Assembly (NCBI GenBank): GCA_024695225.1
Contig: JAILIO010000227.1
Coordinates: forward strand, 1-33,342
DNA length: 33,342 nt
DNA from: Lachnospiraceae bacterium
GTDB taxonomy: Bacteria; Bacillota; Clostridia; Lachnospirales; Lachnospiraceae
Reading direction: 5' to 3'
The first letter of the stretch is position 1; each line of letters starts with the position of its first letter. A program made the translations under genes and the position numbers. Positions 9,004-18,839 of the stretch are shown one piece after another. Under the pieces are notes generated by a model that searched no databases, was not told the DNA's origin, and saw only the letters and a program-made list of their open reading frames with translations.

Positions 9004-9942
9004 ATGAAACCGGTATATGTTATAAACGGCTTCCTGGACAGCGGGAAGACGCAGTTTATCGCTTTTACAATGGAACAGCGCTATTTTGCCATAGGCGGGC
9101 GCACCCTCCTTCTCTTATGCGAGGAGGGGGAAAACGAATACGGAGATATGCTCCTCAGGACCACCCGGACTGTCATCCACAAGATAGATGATCTCTCAGA
9201 GTTCACTCCCGAAAATATGCGGGAACTGGACAGGAAATACAAGCCTGAACGCATACTGATCGAGTGGAACGGGATGTGGGATTTCCGGAAGCTTTGTCTC
9301 TCCGACAACTGGTATATAGAGCAGATAGTCACAAATATAGATGCATCTACCTTCAAGATCTATTATTCCAACATGAAATCTCTCCTGGCTGAGATGGTGA
9401 GGAGAAGCGAACTTGTGATCTTCAACAGATGCGACGGCCTGCCGGAATCGGACCTGAATTCCTTCAAGAGAAACGTGAAGGCGGTGGCGCTGCAGTCTGA
9501 TATCATCTTTGAGGACAAAAACGGTGAGATAACTTCTATCCTGGAGGACGATCTGCCCTACGACCTGAATTCCCCGGTGCTGGAACTGGACGAACGCGGT
9601 TACGGCATATGGTTCATAGATATGATGGACCATGCGGACAGGTATCTGGGAAAGACCATCGAATATGTGGGACAGGTGATGAAACCCGAGGGAGACAAGG
9701 GTGGATATATGGTGCCCGGCAGGCTTGCAATGACCTGCTGCGCCGCCGATATGAGTTTTCTGGGTTATCCCTGTTTCACGGATAAGCTGTCTTCATTTAA
9801 AGAACGCGACTGGGTAAAAGTCAAAGCGAGGGTGAGTCTGGAGCATTTCAAGGATTACGGCGACGAGGAAGGTCCTGTGCTGCATGCAGAGGATATCGTT
9901 TCCGCCCCTAAACCTGCTCAGGAGCTCATAAGTTTCTCATGA
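9004..9942 (+). CDS. CobW-like G3E GTPase lacking CxCC, with DUF1980/YcgQ-like C-terminal region
   Basis: N-terminal VINGFLDSGKTQFI Walker A and FNRCDG (NKxD-like); C-terminal GKTIEYVGQVMK...GRLAMTCCAADMSFLGYPC...DWVKVKARV resembles the TIGR03943/DUF1980 C-terminus (recalled similarity, not searched). Confidence 0.8.
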   Translation: MKPVYVINGFLDSGKTQFIAFTMEQRYFAIGGRTLLLLCEEGENEYGDMLLRTTRTVIHKIDDLSEFTPENMRELDRKYKPERILIEWNGMWDFRKLCLSDNWYIEQIVTNIDASTFKIYYSNMKSLLAEMVRRSELVIFNRCDGLPESDLNSFKRNVKAVALQSDIIFEDKNGEITSILEDDLPYDLNSPVLELDERGYGIWFIDMMDHADRYLGKTIEYVGQVMKPEGDKGGYMVPGRLAMTCCAADMSFLGYPCFTDKLSSFKERDWVKVKARVSLEHFKDYGDEEGPVLHAEDIVSAPKPAQELISFS

Positions 9943-11534
9943 TGAACAGGACAGAAGAGATCAACAGAAGGCGAACCTTTGCCATCATATCCCACCCGGA
10001 CGCGGGAAAGACCACCCTTACGGAAAAGTTCCTGCTGTACGGCGGCGCCATAAACCTGGCGGGGAGCGTGAAGGGAAAAGCCACTGCAAGACATGCGGTC
10101 TCCGACTGGATGGAGATAGAGAAGGAGAGAGGTATCTCCGTCACTTCAAGCGTCCTGCAGTTTGAATATGAGGGCTTTTGCATCAATATACTGGACACCC
10201 CGGGACACCAGGATTTCTCAGAGGACACATACAGGACCCTTATGGCTGCCGATTCCGCAGTGATGGTGATCGATGCAGCCAAGGGAGTTGAGGCTCAGAC
10301 CAGGAAACTGTTCAAAGTCTGCGTCATGCGGCATATCCCCATATTTACATTTATAAACAAGCTGGACAGGGACGCTCTGGACACCTTTGAACTGCTGGAT
10401 AACATCGAGAAGGAGCTGGGCATAGACACCTGCCCCATGAACCTGCCAGTGGGATCCGGAAAAGATTTCAAGGGAGTTCTGGACCTCAGGGAAAATAAGA
10501 TCATCCTGTATTCGGACACTCTCAAGGGCACCAAGGAGGGGGTTGCTGAGGAGATCAGTTTAGACGACGAAAAGGCTGTGGCTGAAAAGATAGGACAGGA
10601 AGCCTGTGAAAACCTGCTGACTGAGAGGGAACTCTTCGAGGGCGCAGGCGCATCCTATGACATAGACAAAGTCAGGTCCGGCGTGCTGACCCCGGTATTT
10701 TTCGGTTCGGCCCTGACCAATTTCGGTGTGGATATTTTCCTGAAAGAGTTCCTCAGGATGTCAATGCCTCCATCCCCCAGGATGTCCGACAAGGGGGAGA
10801 TAGATACCATAGACGGAGGCTTTTCCGCCTTTGTATTCAAGATCCAGGCAAATATGAACAAGGCCCACAGGGACAGGGTGGCCTTTATGCGCATATGCTC
10901 CGGTCATTTCGATCCCTCAAAGGAGGTCAGGCATGTTCAGGGGGGCAGGGTTATGAGACTGTCCCAGCCCCAACAGATCATGGCTGATGAGCGGAAGATC
11001 CTGACGGAAGCCTATGCGGGCGACATAATCGGAGTCTTCGACCCCGGGGTGTTTTCCATAGGCGACACCATCTGTGAGCCTTCGGAGGAGTTCAGGTACG
11101 AAGGCATCCCCACGTTTGCGCCGGAACATTTCTCAAGGGTCACTCTTTTGGATACCATGAAGAGAAAGCAGTTCGTGAAGGGTGTGAACCAGATAGCCCA
11201 GGAGGGCGCCATACAGGTCTTCCAGGAGTATCAGACCGGTATGGAGGAGATCATCGTTGGGGTCGTGGGCATGCTGCAGCTGGACGTGCTGAAATTCAGG
11301 CTCACAAATGAATACAATGTGGAGATCAGACTGGATCCCCTGCCTTACGAGTATATCAGGTGGGTGGACAATGCCGAGGAGATGGACATCGGCAATATGA
11401 CAGGCACCAGCGATATGCATAAGATCAGGGACCTTAAGGGAAATGTGCTGCTCTTATTTGTCAACGAGTGGAGCCCCCAGATGACAGTTGAGAGAAATAA
11501 GGGCCTTAAACTTTCAGAGTTCGGAAGGAACTGA
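9939..11534 (+). CDS. prfC: Peptide chain release factor 3
   Basis: RRTFAIISHPDAGKTTLTEKFLLYGGAI; DTPGHQDFSEDTYRTL; NKLDRD; 531 aa RF3 architecture. Confidence 0.96.
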   Translation: MMNRTEEINRRRTFAIISHPDAGKTTLTEKFLLYGGAINLAGSVKGKATARHAVSDWMEIEKERGISVTSSVLQFEYEGFCINILDTPGHQDFSEDTYRTLMAADSAVMVIDAAKGVEAQTRKLFKVCVMRHIPIFTFINKLDRDALDTFELLDNIEKELGIDTCPMNLPVGSGKDFKGVLDLRENKIILYSDTLKGTKEGVAEEISLDDEKAVAEKIGQEACENLLTERELFEGAGASYDIDKVRSGVLTPVFFGSALTNFGVDIFLKEFLRMSMPPSPRMSDKGEIDTIDGGFSAFVFKIQANMNKAHRDRVAFMRICSGHFDPSKEVRHVQGGRVMRLSQPQQIMADERKILTEAYAGDIIGVFDPGVFSIGDTICEPSEEFRYEGIPTFAPEHFSRVTLLDTMKRKQFVKGVNQIAQEGAIQVFQEYQTGMEEIIVGVVGMLQLDVLKFRLTNEYNVEIRLDPLPYEYIRWVDNAEEMDIGNMTGTSDMHKIRDLKGNVLLLFVNEWSPQMTVERNKGLKLSEFGRN

Positions 11535-11587
11535 TGTCCGCAATTGGATGCTGACAAATATTCGGATTTTTGGTATCATTAGACTTT

Positions 11588-11751
11588 GATATGTGCTGCG
11601 GACGATCGGATATATTATGAAATGTATCGATATGTGCTGCAGGCGATCGGATATATTATGAAATATATCGATATGTGCTGCAGGCGATCGGATATATTAT
11701 GAAATATATCGATATGTGTTGCGGACGATCGGATATATTATGTTATATAAC
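11588..11751. repeat. Four 41-bp tandem repeats with internal dyad, intergenic prfC-asp23
   Basis: Units 11588-11628, 11629-11669, 11670-11710, 11711-11751; consensus GATATGTGCTGCRGRCGATCGGATATATTATGAAATATATC; degenerate remnant near 11784-11806. Confidence 0.95.
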
Positions 11752-11824
11752 GATTTTGACTGAAGATGATCTGCTGCATGTGTGCATGTGTTGCAGACGA
11801 TGATTTTTAAATGAGGGTGACAAG

Positions 11825-12199
11825 ATGGCCGGAAGAAAGAAAACGGAACGGAAGACAAAGGAAACCGCAGTAGTTGAGAGCGGAAGTGAGATGAAGCTCG
11901 GATCTGTCAGTATCGCCGATGAGGTGGTGTCTTCCATCGCCACCATCGCTGCCAGTGAAGTGGACGGTGTGGCCAGCGAGATCAAAAACGGTGTGGCCCA
12001 GTCCGGCAGCGCGAAAGTCAGGGTTACCGGGAAGAACGTGGACCTGCTGTTGAACATCACGATCTCCTACGGTCACAATATCCCTGAGACCTGCGGCCAG
12101 GTTCAGAGCAGGGTCAGGACCGCTGTGGAAAACATGACGGGACTGATGGTAAAGAGCGTGAACATAAAGGTCGTAGGGGCCGAGATAGGAGCAAGGTGA
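11825..12199 (+). CDS. Asp23/Gls24 family envelope stress response protein
   Basis: GSVSIADEVVSSIATIAASEVDGVASE...VDLLLNITISYGHNIPETCGQVQSRVRTAVENMTGLMVKSVNIKVVGA; upstream of nusB as in many Firmicutes. Confidence 0.92.
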   Translation: MAGRKKTERKTKETAVVESGSEMKLGSVSIADEVVSSIATIAASEVDGVASEIKNGVAQSGSAKVRVTGKNVDLLLNITISYGHNIPETCGQVQSRVRTAVENMTGLMVKSVNIKVVGAEIGAR

Positions 12200-12205
12200 C
12201 TTTAT

Positions 12206-12637
12206 ATGTCACTCAGCAGACATAAAAAAAGAGAGCAGCTCTTCAAACTGCTTTTCAGGCTGGAATTCCATGACGAAATGGAAATGGAAGAACAGAAGAG
12301 GCTTTTTTTCGGGGAGAGACCGGATGGTGAACCGGAACTGACCGAGGAGGATATCTCTTCGATCAGCGGGAAATTCGACAATATCACCGGGAAACTTACG
12401 GAACTGGACGCTATGGTGTCAGAACGCACTTCCGGGTGGGATATAAACAGGATCGGGAAAGTGGAGCTTGCCATACTCAGGCTGGCTTTGTATGAAATGA
12501 TATACGATGAAGATGTGCCTGAGAGTGTTGCCATAAATGAAGCCGTCGAACTTTCCAAAAAATATGGTCAGGACAATTCTTCGTCCTTTGTAAACGGTGT
12601 ACTGGCGCTCTTTGCGCAGAAAGCAGAAGATGGCTAA
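12206..12637 (+). CDS. nusB: Transcription antitermination factor NusB
   Basis: RHKKREQLFKLLFRLEF...VELAILRLALYEMIYDEDVPESVAINEAVELSKKYGQDNSSSFVNGVL. Confidence 0.95.
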   Translation: MSLSRHKKREQLFKLLFRLEFHDEMEMEEQKRLFFGERPDGEPELTEEDISSISGKFDNITGKLTELDAMVSERTSGWDINRIGKVELAILRLALYEMIYDEDVPESVAINEAVELSKKYGQDNSSSFVNGVLALFAQKAEDG

Positions 12638-14042
12638 CGTCTCTAACATCTATTCGGTGTCTCAGATCACCGATTATATCAAGAGTATTTTAACAACTGA
12701 TACGTTGTTGAATGATATCAACGTCACCGGTGAGATCAGCAATTATTCTGTATCCAAATCAGGACATATATATTTTACCCTTAAGGACAGCAACACCCAG
12801 ATACCCTGCGTCATGTTTAAAGGAAAGATAAATAAGGGGCTGAGTTTTGATCCTGCTAACGGGGATAAGGTAACAGTCAAGGGGAGTGTGGATGTTTATA
12901 AAGAGGGAGGCAGGTACCAGCTTTACGCAGACAAGATTGAGCGTTCCGGCGTGGGAGAACTGTTTCGCAAGTTTGGAGAACTGAAAGTAAAACTTGAAGA
13001 AATGGGGATGTTCGATCGGTCCCATAAAAAGCCCCTTCCCCGGTATGTAAGCACTCTGGGGGTTGTGACGGCACCCGGAGGAGCCGCCGTAAGAGATATC
13101 ATAAAGACCGTGAGGCGTCATGCCCCGGGGGTTCAGATCATTTTGTATCCGACCCTGGTACAGGGGAAAGATGCTGCAGAGGGTATAGCTCAGGGCATAC
13201 AGGCATTGCAGTATACGGAAGCCCAGGTCATCATAGTAGGGCGCGGAGGCGGTTCCATCGAAGACCTTTGGGCGTTTAACGAGATGCCGGTGATACAGGC
13301 GGTCTTTAATTCTGAGATACCCATAATTTCCGGTGTGGGTCACGAGACAGACACCACCCTCTGCGATCTGGTGGCTGACTGTATCGCGTCCACCCCCACA
13401 GCTGCAGCGGAGATCGCGGTGAGCGGCACAGAACAGCTGGATAAAAGTATCAGGGAAATGAATGCGAAACTGGACAGTCTTATGAAAGCCTGTGTCAGGG
13501 AATACGGGATAAGGCTTAAAGAAGATATGTCAAGGCTCGACCTGCCCTGGGAGAGGACTCTTCAGAGATACAAAGACCATGTGAGGGATGACAGACCCCG
13601 GATGCTGCTCTCCTGGGAGAAGCTGGTATCCGTTTACAAAAACCGGACGGGAAACGATCTCACCAGGATCGGAATGCCCTGGCAGATGAATCTCAGGCGG
13701 TACAGGGAAAGGGTAAATAAGGACAATCTCAGACTGTCAAATCAAAGTCCCGAACGCAAGGTCAGAGATTATGAGAACAGGCTTGCTCATCTGTACGACA
13801 GAGCGGAGGCTTTGATCAACGCCAGGATAGAAAAGGAAAAGGGAAGATGCCGCATGGATCACGCGTCGCTCAAGGCCCTGTCCCCGGCTGAGAGGCTGAG
13901 CCAGGGGTACTCATTTACGGAAGATGAGAACGGTGTTCCCCTAAAGAGTGTAGGCGATGTGAAAAAGGGTATGGCGGTCAGAACTTATTTGAAGGGCGGA
14001 CATATAACATCCGAAGTCATGGAGGTTACGGAAGATGAGTGA
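12630..14042 (+). CDS. xseA: Exodeoxyribonuclease VII large subunit
   Basis: YSVSQITDYIKSIL...INVTGEISNYSVSKSGHIYFTLKD; VGRGGGSIEDLWAFNE; GHETDTTLCDLVAD. ATG at 12630 overlaps nusB end; supplied ORF extends upstream to 12597. Confidence 0.96.
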   Translation: MANVSNIYSVSQITDYIKSILTTDTLLNDINVTGEISNYSVSKSGHIYFTLKDSNTQIPCVMFKGKINKGLSFDPANGDKVTVKGSVDVYKEGGRYQLYADKIERSGVGELFRKFGELKVKLEEMGMFDRSHKKPLPRYVSTLGVVTAPGGAAVRDIIKTVRRHAPGVQIILYPTLVQGKDAAEGIAQGIQALQYTEAQVIIVGRGGGSIEDLWAFNEMPVIQAVFNSEIPIISGVGHETDTTLCDLVADCIASTPTAAAEIAVSGTEQLDKSIREMNAKLDSLMKACVREYGIRLKEDMSRLDLPWERTLQRYKDHVRDDRPRMLLSWEKLVSVYKNRTGNDLTRIGMPWQMNLRRYRERVNKDNLRLSNQSPERKVRDYENRLAHLYDRAEALINARIEKEKGRCRMDHASLKALSPAERLSQGYSFTEDENGVPLKSVGDVKKGMAVRTYLKGGHITSEVMEVTEDE

Positions 14043-14295
14043 AGAAGCAAAAAAAGAAATGGAAGAAAAGAGTATCGATGAGCTTTTAAGCGAGGCGGAA
14101 GCCAGGATAAGCGCCCTGGAGGGAGGCAGGCTCTCTCTTGAGGCTGCCTTCAAAGCTTATCAGGAAGGAATGAACCTGCTGAAGGCTTCCTCCGAAAAGA
14201 TAGACATGGTCGAGAAAAAAGTTCAGCAGTTGAATTCACAGGGGGAATTGAGCCCCTTTGACGAACCTGATACGGAGGGCGACGATGGCCAGTGA
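14035..14295 (+). CDS. xseB: Exodeoxyribonuclease VII small subunit
   Basis: 86 aa; SIDELLSEAEARISALEGGRLSLEAAFKAYQEGMNLLK; overlaps xseA. Confidence 0.92.
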   Translation: MSEEAKKEMEEKSIDELLSEAEARISALEGGRLSLEAAFKAYQEGMNLLKASSEKIDMVEKKVQQLNSQGELSPFDEPDTEGDDGQ

Positions 14296-15193
14296 CGGAT
14301 TCAAAAGCCTTCTGAAGGAAAAGACATCTGAGGCAGAGAAGACCGTATTGTCATTTCTGCCCGAGGAATCCGGCTTTCAGCGGGATGTGGCCGAAGCTGT
14401 GAATTACGGGGTCAGGTCCGGAGGAAAGAGACTGAGGCCCATTCTGATGAAGGAAGCTTTTCTCATGTATGGAGGACAGGATCCTGCCATAGATGCGTTT
14501 ATGGCTGCCATCGAATTCATCCACAATTATTCTCTGATCCATGACGATCTGGAAGCCATGGACAACGATGAGTACCGGAGGGGAATAAAGACTACCCACG
14601 CAGTTTACGGGGAAGGCATGGGAGTCCTGGCAGGAGATGCGCTCCTGAACCTGGTCTACGAGATCACATCCTCACAGGTGATGGATTCTCCTGATATGGA
14701 GACCATGAAGAGGAGAGCCCTGGCCCAGCATATACTTGCAGACAAGGCAGGTATAAACGGTATGGTGGGAGGACAGTCAGCAGATCTGTCCGCAGAGAAG
14801 AGAGGGGAAGCATCCGAGGAACTTCTGCTCTTTATGGATGAAAAGAAGACTGCATGTCTCATGGAGGCCTCCCTTATGGCAGGAGCCGCTCTTGCGGGAG
14901 CTTCGGAGGATGACATCAGATCCATGGAGGAATGCGGCAGCGCCATGGGCATTGCCTTCCAGATAAGGGATGACATACTGGATGTGACCGGCAGCCGTGA
15001 AGAGATAGGGAAGGACGCCGGCAGCGATGAGAAAAACGGAAAAATGACCTATGTTTCCGTATATGGACTTGAGGAGTGCAGAAGGAAAGTGGAGGAGCTT
15101 ACGGACAAGGCCCTGTCCATACTTAAGGACGCAGGGGGTGACCCGGGCTTTCTGTCAGATCTGATAGCTTCACTTTCCGGGCGCAGTAAGTGA
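14285..15193 (+). CDS. ispA: Polyprenyl (farnesyl) diphosphate synthase
   Basis: GGKRLRP; first Asp-rich motif HDDLEAMDNDEYRRG; second motif FQIRDDILDVTG; located between xseB and dxs. Likely start ATG 14285. Confidence 0.94.
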   Translation: MASDGFKSLLKEKTSEAEKTVLSFLPEESGFQRDVAEAVNYGVRSGGKRLRPILMKEAFLMYGGQDPAIDAFMAAIEFIHNYSLIHDDLEAMDNDEYRRGIKTTHAVYGEGMGVLAGDALLNLVYEITSSQVMDSPDMETMKRRALAQHILADKAGINGMVGGQSADLSAEKRGEASEELLLFMDEKKTACLMEASLMAGAALAGASEDDIRSMEECGSAMGIAFQIRDDILDVTGSREEIGKDAGSDEKNGKMTYVSVYGLEECRRKVEELTDKALSILKDAGGDPGFLSDLIASLSGRSK

Positions 15194-17055
15194 CCATGCT
15201 TCTGGAACAGATAAAAAAACCAAATGACATAAAGAAGATCCCGGCATCCGACATGCCCGCGCTGGCAGCTGAGATAAGGGAATTTTTGGTGAACTCCCTG
15301 TCAGAGACAGGGGGTCATTTGGGACCGAATCTGGGCACGGTTGAACTGACCATGGCCCTTCACATGTTCCTGGATCTGCCAAAAGACAAGCTGATATGGG
15401 ATGTGGGGCATCAGAGCTATACACACAAGCTGCTCACAGGCAGGATGGATGGGTTTTCAACCCTCAGACAGTATCAGGGACTCAGCGGTTTTCCGAAGCG
15501 GAGCGAATCGGACTGTGACTGCTTTGAGACAGGTCACAGTTCCACCTCTCTTTCCGCAGGCATCGGATTTGTCCGGGCAAAGCAGCTGACCGGGGAAAAG
15601 TATACGGTGGTGTCTGTCATCGGAGACGGATCCTTCACCGGCGGGCTTGCCTATGAGGCCCTTAACAACGCGTCAAAGCTCAATACGAATTTCATTATCG
15701 TACTGAACGACAACAATATGTCCATCGCGGAAAATGTGGGCGGTGTGGCGAAATATCTGAATACGATCCGCACTGCGGACAAGTATCTTGAGTTCAGGGA
15801 TGATGTCTACAATTCCCTGAAGAAGAAATCTGCAAATAATGACAAGATAATCGAGAGTATCCGGCGTACCAAGAATACATTTAAATCATTTTTCCTGCCG
15901 GGGATGTTCTTTGAGGAGATGGGGATCACATACTTAGGCCCCGTGGACGGACATAACATAAATGAGCTCCTAAGGACCTTTAAGGAAGCCAGGCGTGTCA
16001 GGAAAGCCGTCATTGTCCATGTGAAGACAGAGAAGGGCAGGGGATATGAACCTGCCATAAAGCATCCCGCCAGGTTCCACGGCACCGGACCCTTTGACAT
16101 AGAGACGGGGATACCCAAGAATCCCCGCACTGTCGCCAATTACACGGATATCTTTTCCACAGTCATGTGCAAGATGGGAAAGAGGGATGAGAAGGTGGTG
16201 GCTGTGACTGCGGCCATGCCCGGGGGCACCGGACTGAACCGGTTCAGGAACATGTACCCGGAAAGGTTCTTCGATGTGGGTATAGCGGAAGGCCATGCGG
16301 TGACCTTCGCTGCGGGACTTGCGGCGGGAGGTCTGAAACCGGTGGTAGCCGTGTATTCATCCTTCCTGCAGAGAGCCTACGACGAGATCCTCCACGATGT
16401 GTGCAGGCAGAATCTCCCTGTGGTTTTCGCCCTGGACAGGGCGGGGATCGTGGGAGCAGACGGTGAGACACACCAGGGCATATACGATCTGTCCTATCTG
16501 TCATCCATCCCCGGTCTCACGGTGATGGCTCCGAAGAACAAATGGGAACTGTCCGATATGCTGAAATACGCAATATCCCTGGAGGCTCCCGTGGCCATCA
16601 GATATCCCAACAGGGAAGCCTACACGGGACTTGAAGAGTTCCGTGAAGAGATCATCACCGGAAAGAGCGAAGTGATCTACAGGGAGAGCGGGGTATGCCT
16701 TTTAGCTGTCGGCAGCATGGTGAGAGTCGCAGAAAAGGTGAGGGAGCGCATGAAAGAGGCGGGAAAGCCCTGCACCCTTGTAAATGCCAGATTTGTAAAG
16801 CCTCTGGATGTGGAACTGATAAGGGATCTCTGCAAGGACCATGAACTCATAGTGACCATGGAAGAAAACGAGGCAGCAGGAGGCTATGGCAGCGCAGTGT
16901 CCATGTTTATGGAGAAGGAGGGACTTAAACCCAATTTCCTGGGCATAGCCGCTCCCGACATATACATGGAGCAGGGGGCTGTCGGCGTCCTTATGGAAAA
17001 ATACGGAATGGACGACAAAAGCGTCTTTCACAGGATACAGGAAATCCTCAAATGA
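15190..17055 (+). CDS. dxs: 1-deoxy-D-xylulose-5-phosphate synthase
   Basis: GHLGPNLGTVELTMALH; WDVGHQSYTHKLLTGR; GDGSFTGGLAYEALNN; DRAGIVGADGETHQG. Confidence 0.97.
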   Translation: MTMLLEQIKKPNDIKKIPASDMPALAAEIREFLVNSLSETGGHLGPNLGTVELTMALHMFLDLPKDKLIWDVGHQSYTHKLLTGRMDGFSTLRQYQGLSGFPKRSESDCDCFETGHSSTSLSAGIGFVRAKQLTGEKYTVVSVIGDGSFTGGLAYEALNNASKLNTNFIIVLNDNNMSIAENVGGVAKYLNTIRTADKYLEFRDDVYNSLKKKSANNDKIIESIRRTKNTFKSFFLPGMFFEEMGITYLGPVDGHNINELLRTFKEARRVRKAVIVHVKTEKGRGYEPAIKHPARFHGTGPFDIETGIPKNPRTVANYTDIFSTVMCKMGKRDEKVVAVTAAMPGGTGLNRFRNMYPERFFDVGIAEGHAVTFAAGLAAGGLKPVVAVYSSFLQRAYDEILHDVCRQNLPVVFALDRAGIVGADGETHQGIYDLSYLSSIPGLTVMAPKNKWELSDMLKYAISLEAPVAIRYPNREAYTGLEEFREEIITGKSEVIYRESGVCLLAVGSMVRVAEKVRERMKEAGKPCTLVNARFVKPLDVELIRDLCKDHELIVTMEENEAAGGYGSAVSMFMEKEGLKPNFLGIAAPDIYMEQGAVGVLMEKYGMDDKSVFHRIQEILK

Positions 17056-17861
17056 AAAAGAGGCTGGATGTTCTTTTGACAGAGCGTGGCCTTATGCCTT
17101 CAAGGGAACAGGCCAAGCGCATCATAATGGAGGGTATAGTATATGTGGAAGGCCAGAAGGAAGACAAGGCCGGAAGCACATTCCCGGAGGATGCGGATAT
17201 CGAAGTCAGGGGAGATACATGCCCCTATGTGAGCCGGGGCGGGCTCAAGCTTGAGAAGGCTCTCAAAGTCTTCGGGGTGAGCACCGAAAACAGGATCTGC
17301 CTGGACATAGGCGCTTCCACCGGGGGATTTACGGACTGTATGCTGAAGGGCGGCGCAGTAAAGGTATACTCAGTGGATTCAGGTCACGGGCAGCTGTCCT
17401 GGAGTCTCCGGTCTGACCCCAGGGTGGTGTGCATGGAAAGGACGAATTTCAGGTATTTCAAGCCTGAAGATATAGATGACAGGGTGGATCTGGCGACAGC
17501 TGATGTATCATTTATCTCACTGTCAAAGATACTCCCGCCGGCGTCTCAGGTGCTTAAAGACGGGGCAGACATGATATGTCTGATAAAGCCGCAGTTTGAG
17601 GCAGGCAGGGAGAACGTGGGAAAGCACGGCGTGGTCAGGGACAGCAGGGTGCATGAAGATGTGATCCGGAAAGTGCTTATTTACGCAAAAGAAAACCGGA
17701 TGTCTCCGGTGGGGCTGTCGTTTTCCCCCATAAAAGGACCGGAGGGGAATATCGAGTACCTGCTGCATCTGCTAAACTTTGAGACTGAGGAACCCTGCCC
17801 TGTGGATGAGAAGACGGTCAAAGAGACTGTCCTGAAAGCGGCGGAAGAGCTGAAGATATGA
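17052..17861 (+). CDS. tlyA: TlyA family RNA methyltransferase (S4 plus FtsJ-like domains)
   Basis: S4 domain KKRLDVLLTERGLMPSREQAKRIIMEGIVYV; YVSRGGLKLEKAL; CLDIGASTGGFTDCMLKGGA. Confidence 0.94.
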   Translation: MKKRLDVLLTERGLMPSREQAKRIIMEGIVYVEGQKEDKAGSTFPEDADIEVRGDTCPYVSRGGLKLEKALKVFGVSTENRICLDIGASTGGFTDCMLKGGAVKVYSVDSGHGQLSWSLRSDPRVVCMERTNFRYFKPEDIDDRVDLATADVSFISLSKILPPASQVLKDGADMICLIKPQFEAGRENVGKHGVVRDSRVHEDVIRKVLIYAKENRMSPVGLSFSPIKGPEGNIEYLLHLLNFETEEPCPVDEKTVKETVLKAAEELKI

Positions 17862-17936
17862 AGATATGATTTTTTTTTGATAACGGCAGGGGTATTTAAG
17901 ACACAGACATTTTGGTGGCATCAAAAGATTGCGGAT

Positions 17937-18770
17937 ATGAAGAACTTTTTGATAATTGCAAATGAATACAAGGATCCGGAGGCTGCATACACCCGGCAGA
18001 TCATGTCCTATCTGGGAGAACACGGGGCCAGACGGGTCATTTCCATGCTGCTGGGGGATGAGAGCCGGGACCGCAAGATAGATATCCCCTACGGTATAGA
18101 GGCGATACTGGTTCTGGGAGGGGACGGCACCATGCTGCAGGCGGCGAGGGCTACCCAGTCTTCCAGAGTGCCCCTTCTCGGCGTAAATCTCGGCACCCTC
18201 GGCTATCTGACCGAAGTGGAGACCGATGACATCGAGAACGCCATAGACAGGCTTATGCGTGATGACTACGTCATTGAAGAGCGCATGATGCTGAAAGGTA
18301 TCGCAGGAGACCATGTGGGCAGCGCGCTGAACGACATCGTGGTCACCCGCACGGGAAAACTTCAGATCATCAGATTTGATGTATATGTAAACGGAATCCT
18401 TTTGAACAGCTTTGTGGCAGACGGTATCATATGCGCTACACCCACCGGCTCCACTTCTTATTCTCTTTCTGCGGGAGGACCGGTGGTTGAACCCGGAGCC
18501 CGGACAATACTGCTGACTCCCATCTGCGCTCACACCTTTCACTCGAGATCCATCGTACTCTCTCCTGAAGATGAGGTGGTGATCGAACTCTGCAAGGGGT
18601 CCGGCGACAGGACCCAGACAGCCGAGGTCAGCTTCGACGGGACAGACAACATCCCCTTGGAAGCAGGTGACAGGGTGACTATCACAAGAGCCGTGGAGAC
18701 GGCCAAGATCATAAAACTTTCCCAGGAGAGCTTCCTGAATGTTCTCAGCAGGAAGATGAGCGGAAATTGA
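17937..18770 (+). CDS. nadK: NAD(+) kinase
   Basis: LVLGGDGTMLQAARA; GVNLGTLGYLTEVE; ATPTGSTSYSLSAGGPVV. ATG at 17937 preferred over the upstream TTG. Confidence 0.95.
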   Translation: MKNFLIIANEYKDPEAAYTRQIMSYLGEHGARRVISMLLGDESRDRKIDIPYGIEAILVLGGDGTMLQAARATQSSRVPLLGVNLGTLGYLTEVETDDIENAIDRLMRDDYVIEERMMLKGIAGDHVGSALNDIVVTRTGKLQIIRFDVYVNGILLNSFVADGIICATPTGSTSYSLSAGGPVVEPGARTILLTPICAHTFHSRSIVLSPEDEVVIELCKGSGDRTQTAEVSFDGTDNIPLEAGDRVTITRAVETAKIIKLSQESFLNVLSRKMSGN

Positions 18771-18839
18771 GGCATTGACGGGCTCAGCGGAAATAAGGAC
18801 TTTGTTTTTGTTTGAGAAAGGACGGTGATCTTTTAATAA

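Noticed and set aside
11588-11751. Possible CRISPR array
   Set aside because: The 41-bp units are directly contiguous with no unique spacers, and no cas genes are present.
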